DNA of 40,398 nt from Streptomyces lushanensis (GTDB lineage Bacteria > Actinomycetota > Actinomycetes > Streptomycetales > Streptomycetaceae). Positions 1-7,887 of this stretch are shown piece by piece. Position 1 is the first letter of the stretch, and every line of letters starts with the position of its first letter. The DNA is taken from the NCBI RefSeq assembly GCF_001700515.1, contig NZ_MAUD01000040.1, positions 1 to 40,398 of the forward strand, given 5' to 3'. The notes below the pieces were generated by a model. It was not told the origin of the DNA, did not search any database, and saw nothing but the letters and a program-made list of their open reading frames with translations. The position numbers and the translations under genes were made by a program.

Positions 1-57
1 CCTCCCGCCCGCACGGCGTCCTCCCGCCCGCACGGCGTCCTCCCGCCCGCACGGCGT
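1..57. repeat. 19-bp perfect tandem repeat, three copies
   Basis: The unit CCTCCCGCCCGCACGGCGT occurs three times without a mismatch at 1-19, 20-38 and 39-57. It may continue to the left of the window. It lies downstream of the stop of the HtrA-like gene, and no credible coding sequence covers it. Its role is unknown; it could be slippage-prone intergenic DNA. Confidence 0.9.
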
Positions 58-64
58 GCCCGCG

Positions 65-142
65 CGACACGGCCGCGCCCGTACGCCATGGCCGCGCCCG
101 CGCGACACGGCTGTGCCTGTACGACACGGCCGCGCCCGTACG
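65..142. repeat. Imperfect 21-bp repeats
   Basis: A second repeat family follows the first. Copies begin with CGACACGGC and end with GTACG at 65-85, 103-123 and 122-142. The middle copy differs by C-to-T changes. The stretch 1-186 contains no gene that I can support. Confidence 0.75.
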
Positions 143-186
143 GCGCACGGCGAGCGTGTACCCGTATCCCCACGTCCTTCCGGGTC

Positions 187-1302
187 CTACATCTCCCCGA
201 GGGTGACCTCCGCCGTCTTCGTCCCGCCCGCTCGGACATAGGTCACCCTGGCCTTCTGTCCCGGCTTGTCCGGTGCGAGCGCCTCCGCGAGCGAGGTGAT
301 CGTCGTGATCCGGGTGTCGCCGATCTTGACGATGATGTCCCCGGCCCTGATGCCCGCCTTCTCGGCCGCGCCGCCCTTGGTGGCCGTGACCACCGCGACA
401 CCCGCCGGCTGGAAGTCCGCGCCGAGTACGGTACGGCCGGTGATCCCGAGGGCCGCCCGGCCCGAGTCCGTGACCTTGCCGTTCTTGATGATCTGGTCGG
501 CCACGGTCCGCACCATCGACGCCGGGATCGCGAATCCGATGCCCGGCGCGGCCGAGTTGCCGAGCTGCGGGTCCGTCGCGGCCAGTGTCGGGATGCCGAT
601 CACCTGGCTGTCCAGATTGACCAGCGCGCCACCGCTGTTGCCCGGATTGATCGCCGCCGACGTCTGGACCATGTTGGCGATCGTGGCGCCCGTACCGCCG
701 CCGCTCGCGGCCTCGCTGACGGTCCGTCCGACCGCCGAGACGATGCCCTGGGTGACACTGCCCGACAGACCCAGTGGAGACCCCATGGCCAGCACGATCT
801 GGCCGACCGCGACCTGCGAGGTGTCACCGAACGCCGCGGCCTTCAGCCCGCGCGGGATCTTGTCGAGCTTGACGACGGCGAGGTCCTGCTCCGGGAAGCT
901 GGAGACCAGCCGGGCCGCCAGCTGCTGCTCGTTGTTGGCCACCGTGACCGCGAACGTCCGCTGTTTGCCGACCACATGGGCGTTGGTGACGATATGGCCC
1001 CTGTCGTCGTAGACGATGCCCGAGCCCAGACCGTTTCCCGTGTCGATCTGGACGACCGACGGCAGTACGTTCTTGATCACGGTCTCGTAGTCGCTCTGGA
1101 GGCTGTTGGCCGAGCCCCGCGTGGCGGCGGGCCGAGGACTGGACGTCGCGGACGCCGCGGACGTCGTGGAGACGGACAGCGCGCCGTCCGCGCCCGGCGC
1201 GGCGCCTCTGCACCCGCCGGCCAGGGCGACCACGAGCGCGACCGCGCAGATCCGGACGGCGCGGATCCGGACGGTCCGGGGCGGGCGAAGGGAAGCATTC
1301 AT
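187..1302 (-). CDS. HtrA/DegP-like trypsin-family serine protease with PDZ domain, probable lipoprotein
   Basis: The 371-residue product is a surface serine protease of the S1C (HtrA/DegP) type, a family that degrades or senses misfolded exported proteins. The trypsin-like domain spans about 75-265, with His109 in VTNAHVV, Asp140 in EQDLAVVKL and Ser223 in GNSGG forming the triad. A single PDZ domain (about 275-371) contains GIRAGDIIVKIGD. The N-terminus has a basic segment, a hydrophobic stretch and LAGGC, so Cys31 may be lipidated. I chose the ATG at 1302 rather than an in-frame start 45 bases earlier, because it is preceded by AAAGGGA and gives a normal signal peptide. The substrate is unknown. 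Confidence 0.9.
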   Translation of the reverse strand: MNASLRPPRTVRIRAVRICAVALVVALAGGCRGAAPGADGALSVSTTSAASATSSPRPAATRGSANSLQSDYETVIKNVLPSVVQIDTGNGLGSGIVYDDRGHIVTNAHVVGKQRTFAVTVANNEQQLAARLVSSFPEQDLAVVKLDKIPRGLKAAAFGDTSQVAVGQIVLAMGSPLGLSGSVTQGIVSAVGRTVSEAASGGGTGATIANMVQTSAAINPGNSGGALVNLDSQVIGIPTLAATDPQLGNSAAPGIGFAIPASMVRTVADQIIKNGKVTDSGRAALGITGRTVLGADFQPAGVAVVTATKGGAAEKAGIRAGDIIVKIGDTRITTITSLAEALAPDKPGQKARVTYVRAGGTKTAEVTLGEM

Positions 1303-1347
1303 GCCCGGAGTATCCCTTTCGCCCTGTTGTGGCGGCCTGTGATACAC

Positions 1348-1389
1348 CGCCGATCAGGGGGTGGCACGGACGGGACTCCCTGATCGGCG
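1348..1389. terminator. 12-bp perfect inverted repeat between ABC transporter and protease genes
   Basis: CGCCGATCAGGG at 1348-1359 pairs with CCCTGATCGGCG at 1378-1389, with an 18-base loop. It lies between the end of the ABC transporter gene and the start of the protease gene, both on the minus strand. There is no T-tract, so it could be a T-less terminator of the transporter or an operator of the protease. Confidence 0.55.
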
Positions 1390-1479
1390 CATACCCGGTC
1401 CGCAGGCCCGCGGACCGCTCGGCGCGCCCTCTGCTCGGCGGCCCTCCGCTCGCCGTGCTCCTCTTGGCGCGCCCTCCGC

Positions 1480-3585
1480 TCAGCGCGCCGCCGCCAGGAA
1501 CTGCGTCGCCGCGAGCTCCCCGTAGAGCGGATCGTTCGCCACCAGTTCGTCGTGCGTGCCCACCGCCCGTACCCGGCCCGCGTCCATCACCACGATCCGG
1601 TCCGCCAGTGTCACCGTGGACAGCCGGTGCGCCACCACCAGCACCGTCACACTGCGGGCCGCCTCCGCCACCGCGTCCCGCAGCGCCATCTCGTTGACCG
1701 CGTCGAGCTGCGAGGTCGCCTCGTCCAGGAGCAGCAGCCGGGGCCCGCGCAGCAGCGCCCGCGCGATCGCCACCCGCTGGCGCTCGCCGCCCGACAGCTT
1801 GGAGCCGCGGTGGCCGACGAGTGTCTCCAGTCCGTCCGGCAGCCGCTCCACCAGCCCGTCGAGCCTGGCCCGTACGAGCACCTCGTGTATCTCCGCGTCG
1901 GAGGCGTCCGGCGCGGCGAAGACCAGATTCTCGCGCAGTGTCCCGGCCAGTACGGGCGCGTCCTGCTCGACATAGCCGATGGCGGCGCGCAGTTCGGTCA
2001 GCGGCCAATCCCGTACGTCCCTGCCGTCGACCAGGACCCGGCCGCCGCTCGCCTCGTAGAACCGCTCGATCAGCCCGAAGACCGTCGTCTTCCCCGCGCC
2101 CGACGGTCCGACGAAGGCCGTCATCCCCGGGCCCGGCACCTCGAAGGAGACACCGTGGTGGACATACGGGAGACCGTCCCGGTAGCGGAATCTGACGTCC
2201 TCGAAGACCACCGTCGCGGGAACCGTCGTCGCGGGAACCGCCGTCGCCGGGCCGCCACGGTCGGGACCAACACCCGCCGGTGTGCCCGGTCCCGGCGGCG
2301 CGTCGGCCTCCAGTGTCTCCGTCTCCAGCCGCTCCGCCTCCTCGATCCGGGCGACGGCCGCCGATCCCACCTGGTACTGCGTGACCGCCTCGACCAGCTT
2401 CGACACCGGGTCGATCAGGAAGAACAGGTAGAGCAGGAAGGCGACGAGCGTGGAGACGGTGATGGCCCCCGAGGCGACCCGGGCGCCGCCGATGCCGAGC
2501 ACCGCCAGGAACGACACCTGTACGGCCAGTCCCACCGAGGACCCGGCGACCGACTGCCACTTGGCGGACCGTACGCCGTGCTGCCAGGCCCGCTCGGCCG
2601 CCGCGGCCACCACGGCGCTCTCCCGGTCCTCGGCGCCGGAGGCCTTGAGCGTACGGAACGCGCCGAAGGCACGCTCCAGCACCGTGGATATCTCGCCGAC
2701 CGCCTCCTGCGAACGCCGTGTCGCCTGCGCGATCTTCGGCATCACCAGGGCGACGGCGCCGCCGATCAGCACGATCACCCCGAGCGTGACGCCGAGCAGC
2801 ACCGCGTCCATCACGCCCATCAGCGCGATCGTCGCCAGGAAGGTGAGACCGCCGGTGGCCGCGGAGACGATCGACCGGGTCGTCACCGCGCGCAGCAGAG
2901 TGGTGTCCGAGGTGACGCGGGACATCAGATCGCCCGGCTGGGTCCGCTCCACCTCGGGCAGCCGCAGCCGCAGCAGCCGTCCGATCAGGGTGCGGCGGGC
3001 GGCGAGGACGACGGACTCCGCGGTCCGCTCCAGCAGATACGAGGCGACCGCCTCGATCGCCGTGCCGGCCACCACCAGGGCGGTGAGCAGCAGCAGGATC
3101 CCGGTGATCGAGCCGTCGTCACCGAGCCGGTCCACCAGGGCCTTGGCGGCGAGCGGCTGGGCCAGTCCGGTCGCGGCGCCGATCAGCGCGAGGAGGCCGC
3201 CGAGGGCGACGACCCGGCGGTGCGGGCGGAAGTGCCGGTACAGGGCACGCCAGGTCTCCCCGGCGGAGAGCCCGGGCGTCTCCGGCGCGCCTTCCGGGGC
3301 TTCCTTCGCGTCGGCCGGATCTCCGGGAGGGCCAGGACGTCCGCGAGCGCCCGATTGTGCGGGAGGGCCCGATTGTGCGGGAGCGCCCGAGGCGCCCGGT
3401 GCCTTGACGAGGCCCGGTGCCGCCGGGGCGACCGCCGTCGCCGACGTGCCCGGGGCCGTCAGGGCTGTCGGGCCGTCGCCCGGGGCCGTCGGTGCCGCCG
3501 CGTCCCTCCCGCCCGTGTGTTCCGTACGTTCCCGCGGGCTCTCGCGCGCGCCATCGGCTCTGCCGCCGTTCTCCACACTGGTCAC
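1480..3585 (-). CDS. ABC exporter half-transporter (permease fused to ATPase)
   Basis: The 701-residue protein has the permease-then-ATPase layout of type IV ABC exporters such as MsbA, LmrA and Sav1866, and would work as a dimer. Residues 1-105 are an Ala/Pro/Gly-rich low-complexity tail that the family does not need. The transmembrane domain spans about 120-405. The nucleotide-binding domain (about 460-701) has Walker [10 protein letters not shown] at 493-501, the Q-loop around Gln541, signature LSGGERQ from 598, Walker B LLLLDE at 617-622 and switch His653. All catalytic residues are present. The start is GTG behind GAAGG. The gene lies 56 bases after the methyltransferase gene and may be co-transcribed with it. 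The substrate cannot be told; a drug or lipid would be typical. Confidence 0.92.
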   Translation of the reverse strand: MTSVENGGRADGARESPRERTEHTGGRDAAAPTAPGDGPTALTAPGTSATAVAPAAPGLVKAPGASGAPAQSGPPAQSGARGRPGPPGDPADAKEAPEGAPETPGLSAGETWRALYRHFRPHRRVVALGGLLALIGAATGLAQPLAAKALVDRLGDDGSITGILLLLTALVVAGTAIEAVASYLLERTAESVVLAARRTLIGRLLRLRLPEVERTQPGDLMSRVTSDTTLLRAVTTRSIVSAATGGLTFLATIALMGVMDAVLLGVTLGVIVLIGGAVALVMPKIAQATRRSQEAVGEISTVLERAFGAFRTLKASGAEDRESAVVAAAAERAWQHGVRSAKWQSVAGSSVGLAVQVSFLAVLGIGGARVASGAITVSTLVAFLLYLFFLIDPVSKLVEAVTQYQVGSAAVARIEEAERLETETLEADAPPGPGTPAGVGPDRGGPATAVPATTVPATVVFEDVRFRYRDGLPYVHHGVSFEVPGPGMTAFVGPSGAGKTTVFGLIERFYEASGGRVLVDGRDVRDWPLTELRAAIGYVEQDAPVLAGTLRENLVFAAPDASDAEIHEVLVRARLDGLVERLPDGLETLVGHRGSKLSGGERQRVAIARALLRGPRLLLLDEATSQLDAVNEMALRDAVAEAARSVTVLVVAHRLSTVTLADRIVVMDAGRVRAVGTHDELVANDPLYGELAATQFLAAAR
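3350..3383. repeat. 18-bp-period tandem repeat inside the ABC transporter N-terminus
   Basis: CCCGATTGTGCGGGAG occurs at 3350-3365 and 3368-3383. On the minus strand it encodes two Pro-Ala-Gln-Ser-Gly-rich hexapeptides in the low-complexity tail of the transporter. The 18-base period keeps the frame. Confidence 0.85.
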
Positions 3586-3641
3586 CTTCGTGAGGACGCG
3601 GCACGGGCCCCGTCGCCTGACTCAGCCGCGCACTTCACACA

Positions 3642-4439
3642 TCAGCCGCGCACCCCGCACAGATGCAGCAGCGCGGCGACCCGGCGGTACGGTTCCGTAC
3701 GCCCCGCCCGGTCCTCCGCCGCCAGCAGCCGGTCCAGTTCCTCGCCGTCCGGCGGTTCCGCTCCGTCCGGCGCTCCGTCCGTGAAGACCCGCACGCCGTA
3801 CCAGGCGTGCAGGGGCGCCGCGATCCCCGCCAGCGTCGCGGTCAGCCGGTCCAGCCGGTCCGCGCGCACCCGCAGCCCCAGCCGGTTGGTGTACGTGTCC
3901 GCCTCGAAGGACTCCAGCGCGCCCGGCCAGTCCCCGGCCAGCCCCGGCCGCAGCGCCAGCGCGTCCCCGTTCCGCACGAGCAGGGAGAGCAGACCGCCCG
4001 GCGCCAGCATTCTGGCCAGGCCCGCGAGCATCGCGTCCGGCTCGCCGACATACATCAGCACACCGTGGCAGAGCACCACGTCGAAACTGCCGGGCAGGAA
4101 GTGGACGCCGGTCTCCAGACCGTCGCCCTCGACCAGCCGGACCCGCTCCTGTATGCCCGCGGGCTCATCGGCGAGGGTCTCCCGCGCCCTGGCGAGCATC
4201 CCGGCGTCGGACTCCAGTCCGGTCACCGTGTGTCCCGCCCGCGCCAGCCGCAGGGCCTGGGTGCCCTGGCCCGCCCCGACGTCCAGGACACGCAGCCGCT
4301 GTCCCACCGGGAAGCGGCCGGCTATCTGCTCGTCGAGCTGGCGCGCGACCAGCTCCTGCCGTACGACGTTGCGCAGTCCGCCCAGCTCGGCGAGCCAGTT
4401 CGCCGAACCGCCGGCGAAACCGGGAATCTCCGCGCTCAG
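3642..4439 (-). CDS. SAM-dependent methyltransferase resembling CmoM/SmtA, apparent CTG start
   Basis: This is a class I SAM methyltransferase of 265 residues. The SAM-binding motif I VLDVGAGQGTQ is followed by the acidic motif GLESD and by FDVVLCHGVLMYV and LAPGGLLSLLVRN. The order GVRVF, LLAAED and EPYRR in the C-terminus resembles, from memory, the end of E. coli CmoM (formerly SmtA), which methylates 5-carboxyoxymethyl-uridine in tRNA. The substrate here is not established. No ATG, GTG or TTG lies near the expected N-terminus in this frame; the nearest upstream ATG (4625) would overlap the previous gene by about 190 bases. A CTG at 4439 sits in CTGA overlapping the upstream stop, with GCGGAGAG a few bases before it, so I place the start there. 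Confidence 0.75.
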   Translation of the reverse strand: MSAEIPGFAGGSANWLAELGGLRNVVRQELVARQLDEQIAGRFPVGQRLRVLDVGAGQGTQALRLARAGHTVTGLESDAGMLARARETLADEPAGIQERVRLVEGDGLETGVHFLPGSFDVVLCHGVLMYVGEPDAMLAGLARMLAPGGLLSLLVRNGDALALRPGLAGDWPGALESFEADTYTNRLGLRVRADRLDRLTATLAGIAAPLHAWYGVRVFTDGAPDGAEPPDGEELDRLLAAEDRAGRTEPYRRVAALLHLCGVRG

Positions 4440-5032
4440 GGCCGCTCTCCGCGCTTGACCTGCGGCTTGGGCAGCCGGAGTCGGCGCATCTGGAGCGTAC
4501 GCATCAGGCCGTAGGCCACGGCACCGCGCTTGGGCGTGTCCGGGAAGCGCTCGGCGAGCTGCTTGCGCAGCCGGAACCAGATGCCGACCGAGTCCACCAC
4601 GATCAGCACGATGACGAACAGCCACAGCAGCAGCGCGATGTTCTGGAGCTGGCCGACCCTGACCATGCTCAGGACGAGGATCACCACGGCGAGCGGCAGG
4701 AAGAACTCCGCCATGCAGAACCGGGAGTCCACATAGTCGCGCACGAAGCGGCGCACCGGGCCCTTGTCGCGGGCGGGCAGGAAGCGCTCGTCACCGCTGG
4801 CCAGCGCCTCGCGCTGCCGGGCCATGTCCACGCGGCGCGCCTCGCGCTGGCGCTTCATCGCCGTCTTGCGGTCGGTCGGCGTCGTGGAGGCACGACGCCG
4901 CTGCGTCTGCGCCTCACTGCGCTTGGGAGTCGGGCGGCCCTTGGGGGCCTGCGGGTCGCGGGGCTGCGTGGAGGAGTCCGGCGTCACCTGGGTGGCGGGG
5001 GCCTTCTCTTCTTTGGAACGGCTACGGAACAC
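4436..5032 (-). CDS. DUF3043 membrane protein
   Basis: The 198-residue protein belongs, from memory, to the actinobacterial DUF3043 family, which has no known function. The N-terminal 90 residues are highly basic and polar, with PKGRPTPKRSEAQ and a KRQREARR segment. Two membrane segments follow at about 109-126 and 131-151, then a basic tail ending in PKPQVKRGERP. I use the GTG at 5032 because it yields VFRSRSKEEK, which matches the remembered family N-terminus; no strong ribosome binding site is visible. It is divergent from pspA and its stop overlaps the methyltransferase start by CTGA, which suggests translational coupling. Confidence 0.85.
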   Translation of the reverse strand: MFRSRSKEEKAPATQVTPDSSTQPRDPQAPKGRPTPKRSEAQTQRRRASTTPTDRKTAMKRQREARRVDMARQREALASGDERFLPARDKGPVRRFVRDYVDSRFCMAEFFLPLAVVILVLSMVRVGQLQNIALLLWLFVIVLIVVDSVGIWFRLRKQLAERFPDTPKRGAVAYGLMRTLQMRRLRLPKPQVKRGERP

Positions 5033-5228
5033 AAAGCCCAAGGGTACGGGCTGTCGTGGTTGGACCCCACCCCGCCGGGGAACGATCCCGCAACGGCCCG
5101 CGTCCTTACGCAGGACAGTGCGACCGTACCGGGACAGAGGGGACGCGATCCCCGCTCGTCCCTGATGGTCATCTACTCCTTGCGCCGGAGCGGGGGCGGG
5201 GAGCAGTCGTCCTTGGGGAGGAGCGCAT

Positions 5229-5253
5229 CCGCACTCGAACAGTGCGGTAATAG
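5229..5253 (+). promoter_or_regulatory. Candidate pspA promoter/operator
   Basis: An inverted repeat CCGCACT-5-AGTGCGG (5229-5247) is followed at once by TAATAG (5248-5253), which could be a -10 element about 75 bases before pspA. No good -35 hexamer is visible. It is the clearest structured element in the 294-base divergent region 5033-5326. The binding protein, if any, is unknown. Confidence 0.35.
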
Positions 5254-5326
5254 AGGCAGGGCCCGTACTGTGGGTTCTGTTGGAGTGCTGGAAGCGGAGT
5301 CCGTCAGAAGGGGGCGCGCGAAGCCC

Positions 5327-6115
5327 ATGAGCGGTGTCATGAAACGTATGGGGATGATCTTCCGCGCGAAGGCGAACAAGGCCCTCGACCGGGCCGAGGA
5401 TCCGCGCGAGACCCTTGACTACTCGTACCAGAAGCAGCTTGAGCTGCTCCAGAAGGTACGCCGCGGGGTCGCCGACGTGGCGACGTCCCGCAAGCGGCTG
5501 GAATTGCAGCTCAACCAGTTGCAGGGCCAGTCGACCAAGCTGGAGGAGCAGGGCCGCAAGGCGCTGGCGCTCGGCCGGGAGGATCTGGCGCGCGAGGCGC
5601 TCTCCCGCCGTGCCGCGCTCCAGCAGCAGGTGACCGACCTGGAGACCCAGCACCAGACCTTGCAGGGCGAGGAGGAGAAGCTGACGCTCGCCGCGCAGCG
5701 CCTCCAGACCAAGGTCGACGCCTTCCGCACGAAGAAGGAGACCATCAAGGCCACCTACACCGCGGCGCAGGCCCAGACCCGGATCGGGGAGGCCTTCTCG
5801 GGCATCTCCGAGGAGATGGGCGATGTCGGCATGGCGATCCAGCGGGCGGAGGACAAGACCGCGCAGCTCCAGGCGCGGGCCGGCGCGATCGACGAGCTGC
5901 TGGCCTCCGGCGCGCTGGACGACCACTCCGGGATGGCGAAGGACGACATCGCCGCCGAGCTGGACCGGATCTCCGGTGGTACGGATGTCGAGCTGGAGCT
6001 CCAGCGGATGAAGGCGGAGCTGGCGGGCGGTTCGGCGCCGAAGCAGGCGATCGAGTCCGGTTCCGCCGAGGCGCAGGACGCCCCTCCGAATCTGCGCAAG
6101 TACGACAAGCAGTGA
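5327..6115 (+). CDS. pspA: Phage shock protein A (PspA/IM30 family)
   Basis: The 262-residue protein is a PspA/IM30 homologue, an ESCRT-III-like membrane-remodelling protein that binds stressed membranes. The N-terminal amphipathic helix MKRMGMIFRAKANKALD and the following DPRETLDYSYQKQLELLQKV are typical. Residues 30-210 are predicted long coiled-coil helices rich in Gln, Glu and Arg. The chosen start follows AGAAGGGGG; an ATG at 5339 is possible. It is followed 43 bases later by the small PspAA gene, as in other actinobacteria. No PspB/PspC-type gene is present in the window. Confidence 0.95.
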   Translation: MSGVMKRMGMIFRAKANKALDRAEDPRETLDYSYQKQLELLQKVRRGVADVATSRKRLELQLNQLQGQSTKLEEQGRKALALGREDLAREALSRRAALQQQVTDLETQHQTLQGEEEKLTLAAQRLQTKVDAFRTKKETIKATYTAAQAQTRIGEAFSGISEEMGDVGMAIQRAEDKTAQLQARAGAIDELLASGALDDHSGMAKDDIAAELDRISGGTDVELELQRMKAELAGGSAPKQAIESGSAEAQDAPPNLRKYDKQ

Positions 6116-6158
6116 TCCGGCCGTCCCGACGGTAGGGACCGAGCAGTAGGGACTCGTC

Positions 6159-6446
6159 ATGATCGTACGGATCATGGGGGAGGGCCAGGTGAAGCTGGCG
6201 GACAGCCACTTCGCCGAACTGGAAACGCTCGACGACGAACTGCTCGCCGAGGTCAGGGGCGGCGACGAGGACGGCTTCGGCCGTACCTTCCACGCCCTCC
6301 TGGCCAAGGTGCGCGAGCTCGGCGAGCCGCTGCCGGACGACGCACTGGAGCCGTCCGACCTGATCCTGCCCGCGCCGGGCGCGACCTTGGAGGAGGTCCG
6401 CGCGATGCTCGACGACGAGGGCCTGATCCCTTCGGTCCGGCCCTGA
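6159..6446 (+). CDS. pspAA: PspA-associated protein PspAA
   Basis: The 95-residue acidic protein begins MIVRIMGEGQVKL and ends with EEVRAMLDDEGLIPS. From memory this is the small actinobacterial partner encoded just behind pspA and named PspAA. It has no membrane segment and no signal peptide. The role is probably to modulate PspA, which I infer only from the gene pairing. A strong hairpin 90 bases downstream marks the likely end of the transcript. Confidence 0.85.
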   Translation: MIVRIMGEGQVKLADSHFAELETLDDELLAEVRGGDEDGFGRTFHALLAKVRELGEPLPDDALEPSDLILPAPGATLEEVRAMLDDEGLIPSVRP

Positions 6447-6534
6447 TCCCCTCCGTCCGGTCTCCCGGGCCGGACCCTCGCCCCGGCACCTTCCCGACCC
6501 TCGCCCTCCAGTGACTCCGACTCCCGCGACTCCA

Positions 6535-6566
6535 AGTGCCCCGCGCCGGCCACGGCGCGGGGCACT
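6535..6566. terminator. Strong hairpin after pspA-pspAA
   Basis: AGTGCCCCGCGCC (6535-6547) pairs perfectly with GGCGCGGGGCACT (6554-6566) across a six-base loop. There is no T-tract. It lies between pspAA and the sensor kinase. Confidence 0.75.
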
Positions 6567-6630
6567 CGCCGTCCTCGGCCCTCCGGCCGGTGCCCCGTGC
6601 GGTTGACGGCGCCCCGTACCGTTGCTTGAC

Positions 6631-7887
6631 GTGACATCCCTCGGAACCGCGGTCGCGCGGACGCAGTGCTGGACACGCGCGCACACCCTCGCGTCCGACG
6701 GGGCCCTCGCCGCCGCCGCCCTTGTCTGCATGGTCGTCGGCTCGTTCGCGGGACCGCCCGGCGGCCACGACGGCCCGGAGTTCGGCACCCGTACACCCGG
6801 TGCCCTCAGCGTCGTCCTGATGGTGCTCGCCGCGGGCGCGCTCGTCTTCCGCCGCCGCGCGCCCATGCCCGTACTGCTGTGCACCGGCGCCACGACCGTC
6901 CTCGAACTGATGGTGGTCCAGCCTCCCGCGCCCGTCGTCCTCGGTACCGTCATCGCCCTCTACACGGTCGCCGCGCACACCGACCGGTCCACCACCTGGC
7001 GGGTCGGGATCGCGACCATGGCGGTGCTCACCGCGGTCGCCATGGTCTTCAGCGCCGGAGTCTGGTACGCCCAGGAGAATCTGGTGATCTTCGCCTGGAC
7101 GGGGATGGCGGGCGCCGCGGGCGATGCCGTACGCAGCCGCCGCGCCTTCATCCACGCCATACGCGAGCGCGCCGAGCGCGCCGAACGCACCCGTGAGGAG
7201 GAGGCCCGCCGCCGGGTCGCCGAGGAGCGGCTGCGGATCGCCCGCGATCTGCACGATGTCGTCGCCCATCACATCGCGCTGGTCAACGTGCAGGCCGGTG
7301 TCGCCTCGCACGTCATGGACAGGCGTCCCGACCAGGCCAAGGAGGCCCTCGCGCACGTACGGGAGGCCAGCCGCTCCGCGCTCAGCGAACTGCGGGCCAC
7401 CGTCGGGCTGCTCCGGCAGTCCGGCGACCCCGCGGCCCCCACGGAACCGGCCCCGGGCCTCCAGCATCTCGACGGGCTCCTCGACACCTTCCGCAACGCG
7501 GGACTGCCCGTACGGTTCGCCGCGGACGGCACAGGACATCCCGCCCGGCTCCCGGCCGCCGTCGACCTCGCCGCGTACCGGATCGTCCAGGAGGCCCTGA
7601 CCAATGTGCGCAAGCACGCGGGCCCCGGAGCCAAGGCCGAGGTCAGTGTCGTACGGGTGGGCACCACCGTGGAGATAACGGTGCTGGACGACGGCGAGGG
7701 CACGGGCGAGCCCGCCGACGGAGGCGGCCACGGTCTGCTCGGTATGCGCGAGCGCGTCACCGCGCTCGGCGGAACCCTCACCGCGGGACCCCGCCACGGC
7801 GGCGGATTCCGCACCCAGGCGATACTGCCCGTGAAGACCCCGGCGGGGGACAGGGCGCATTCCGGGGAAGGCATGCCAGACCTATGA
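6631..7887 (+). CDS. Sensor histidine kinase, NarL/HisKA_3 type
   Basis: The 418-residue membrane kinase would sense an unknown signal and phosphorylate the adjacent regulator. About 140 N-terminal residues hold four to six hydrophobic segments with short loops, so there is no large external sensor domain. A basic coiled stretch leads to the HisKA_3 dimerisation helix with RIARDLHDVVAHH, where His208 is the phospho-acceptor. The ATPase domain contains the N-box EALTNVRKHA, the G1 box LDDGEG and the G2 box GHGLLGMRERV. I chose GTG at 6631; no Shine-Dalgarno sequence is visible. TACCGT lies eight bases upstream, so a leaderless mRNA is possible. The stop overlaps the regulator by ATGA. Confidence 0.92.
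   Translation: MTSLGTAVARTQCWTRAHTLASDGALAAAALVCMVVGSFAGPPGGHDGPEFGTRTPGALSVVLMVLAAGALVFRRRAPMPVLLCTGATTVLELMVVQPPAPVVLGTVIALYTVAAHTDRSTTWRVGIATMAVLTAVAMVFSAGVWYAQENLVIFAWTGMAGAAGDAVRSRRAFIHAIRERAERAERTREEEARRRVAEERLRIARDLHDVVAHHIALVNVQAGVASHVMDRRPDQAKEALAHVREASRSALSELRATVGLLRQSGDPAAPTEPAPGLQHLDGLLDTFRNAGLPVRFAADGTGHPARLPAAVDLAAYRIVQEALTNVRKHAGPGAKAEVSVVRVGTTVEITVLDDGEGTGEPADGGGHGLLGMRERVTALGGTLTAGPRHGGGFRTQAILPVKTPAGDRAHSGEGMPDL

Noticed and set aside
88..1383. Long plus-strand open frame over the left end
   Set aside because: It lies antisense to the HtrA-like protease gene, is extremely Arg-rich and has no domain; a typical high-GC shadow frame.
3642..4625. Start of the methyltransferase at ATG 4625
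   Set aside because: It would overlap the coding sequence of DUF3043 by about 190 bases and add an Ala/Arg-rich segment without family similarity; the CTG at 4439 has a ribosome binding site and a normal overlap.
5233..5247. LexA/SOS-box half site (TCGAAC) before pspA
   Set aside because: Only one half of the actinobacterial SOS box is present; the other half does not match at the required distance.
4436..6796. Minus-strand extension of the DUF3043 frame through pspA
   Set aside because: The family N-terminus begins at the GTG at 5032, and the extension is antisense to PspA, PspAA and part of the kinase gene.
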